64,000 nt of DNA from Burkholderia sp. Nafp2/4-1b (GTDB lineage Bacteria > Pseudomonadota > Gammaproteobacteria > Burkholderiales > Burkholderiaceae), in assembly GCF_003635165.1 (NCBI RefSeq), contig NZ_ML058599.1:1-64000 (forward strand), written 5' to 3'. This document shows, in pieces, positions 62,983 through 64,000 of the stretch (its first letter is position 1; each line of letters starts with the position of its first letter). Position numbers and translations under genes: made by a program. Under the pieces are notes generated by a model. It made no database searches and was not told the origin of the DNA. It was given only the letters and a program-made list of their open reading frames with translations.

Positions 62983-64000
62983 ATGATGCGGAACGTCGAT
63001 GTCAGGAAGCTGCTGGGTCGTCTCGAGGCGCTCGTCTGCACGGGGGCGCCGGGCCTTTATCGCGTGCTGACGTTCTGGGTCATTCAGCGGCTCTATTCGC
63101 TGGACGAACTCGGGCATGCGGCGTCCAACCTGTCGATCGCGCAGATGATCGGCTTTTTTACGGCCATCGGCTGGGCGACGCTGATCCTGGTGCGCGTGCC
63201 GGCGAGCGACGGGAAACGCGCGGCGTGTGCCGAGTTCTATTCGCTGGTGTCGATGGCGGGATGGACTGCCGTGGTCGCCACGCTGGCGTGCGTGCTGGTG
63301 TCCGCCACCCGTCTCGCCGCATTCGATCTCGGCGGTGTGGTCGCGCTGATGTGGGGCTGGACCGTATATCAGCTCGCGCGGCACTTCTTCGTGTCGTATC
63401 GCCGCTACCGGATCACGATCGCATTCGACTGCGTGCTGATCGCCGGTTCCTGCGCGCTGCTCTGGATCGGCACGCGTCGAGGCTATTCCGCGTCGCTGTG
63501 CCTGGCCATCGTGCTGATCGCGGTGGCGGCCACGATGTTCGTCGCGATCGGCAAGCCGGAGCGACGTGCGCTGTCGATGCGCATCGACGTGAAGGGGCTG
63601 CAGTTCGGGCTGACCAATTTCCTGTCCGGCGGCATCGCGCTCGTGACCGTGCCGGCGGCGAAGGCGATGTGCGGCGCGGCGTTTGCGGGGACGCTGTCGC
63701 TGTTCTCGTCGGTGATCGCGATCGGCAATCTGCTGCCGCGCGCCATTTCGATCGCGCAACTGCCCGATCTCGTGCGGCGGAAGAAGGACAAGGTCCGGCT
63801 CGATGCGACGCTGAGCGCGATGCGCCGCGACATCGGCCTGTCGAATCTGGTCGTGCTCGTTGCGAACCTCGTCGTCGTCGCGGGACTGACCTACCGCTAC
63901 GGCCACGAAGGCGGCGCACACTTGGTGCTTGCGGGCGGCGTGCTGCTGGCGATCCAGTGCGGGGCCGGCGTGCTCGGTGTCGTCGGCAGCAACGTGATGA
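62983..64000 (+). CDS. Wzx-type polysaccharide flippase or multi-span membrane protein (partial)
   Basis: A frame open to the right edge, at least 339 residues long. The sequence has about eight hydrophobic segments and basic connecting loops, and begins MMRNVDVRKLLGRLEALVCT. It resembles Wzx/MATE-type polysaccharide flippases, which move lipid-linked repeat units across the inner membrane, in a position normal for such a gene. The ATG at 62983 (or 62986) follows GCGAAAG. The family call is by topology and location, not by a specific motif. Confidence 0.7.
   Translation, partial: MMRNVDVRKLLGRLEALVCTGAPGLYRVLTFWVIQRLYSLDELGHAASNLSIAQMIGFFTAIGWATLILVRVPASDGKRAACAEFYSLVSMAGWTAVVATLACVLVSATRLAAFDLGGVVALMWGWTVYQLARHFFVSYRRYRITIAFDCVLIAGSCALLWIGTRRGYSASLCLAIVLIAVAATMFVAIGKPERRALSMRIDVKGLQFGLTNFLSGGIALVTVPAAKAMCGAAFAGTLSLFSSVIAIGNLLPRAISIAQLPDLVRRKKDKVRLDATLSAMRRDIGLSNLVVLVANLVVVAGLTYRYGHEGGAHLVLAGGVLLAIQCGAGVLGVVGSNVM

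Overview
The window is high-GC DNA with Burkholderia-type codon use. It carries two PA-IIL-family lectin genes, one of which (129 residues) I recognise as BC2L-A. Such genes are known from the Burkholderia cepacia complex (Bcc), so I infer a Bcc strain, probably its second chromosome. Species cannot be assigned from the sequence alone.

Layout: (1) 1-31,300 is mixed metabolic, transport and regulatory sequence: a solitary PhnD-like protein, dbpA coupled to a zinc-ribbon protein, mqo, an AsnC regulator divergent from an acetylpolyamine amidohydrolase, a branched-chain amino-acid binding protein, an MscS channel, an M23 peptidase, the lectins bclB and bclA, a TlpA-type thioredoxin with an Lgt-like membrane domain, a GNAT/MocR pair, an aldo-keto reductase/LysR pair, an ArsR/PLP-decarboxylase/cupin stretch, an SDR, a second-type surE, azlCD divergent from an Lrp regulator, and small redox or hypothetical genes. 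(2) 31,357-34,610 is a minus-strand operon encoding a BetR-HTH/receiver protein, a secreted molybdopterin-fold protein and a hybrid histidine kinase. (3) 34,611-36,217 holds a possible 30-residue lipoprotein and a lipoprotein with internal repeats. (4) 36,619-44,092 holds two large hybrid histidine kinases flanking an RcsB/NarL-type response regulator. The first kinase has a receiver without its phospho-acceptor aspartate; the second has an intact receiver plus an Hpt domain. (5) 44,906-48,899 is a chaperone-usher pilus operon (pilin, chaperone, usher) with no tip adhesin, closed by a strong terminator. (6) 49,061-54,433 is a minus-strand two-partner secretion operon: a TpsB transporter and a GLUG-repeat TpsA adhesin. 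(7) 55,082 to the right edge is the start of an exopolysaccharide cluster: initiating sugar-phosphate transferase, Wza-type exporter, low-molecular-weight tyrosine phosphatase, Wzc-type tyrosine kinase, wecB, a frameshifted wecC and the beginning of a Wzx-type flippase.

Regions 2-7 together look like a surface/biofilm locus in which phosphorelays sit beside pili, a filamentous adhesin and a capsule-like polysaccharide. The layout recalls the bvg/fim/fha arrangement of Bordetella and the cbl genes of Burkholderia. The least routine features are the degenerate receiver, the HTH-receiver/molybdopterin-fold/kinase operon, the repeat lipoprotein, the wecC frameshift, and relic coding segments in the AT-rich DNA ahead of the pilin gene. 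All functions are inferred from sequence reading; no search was run.
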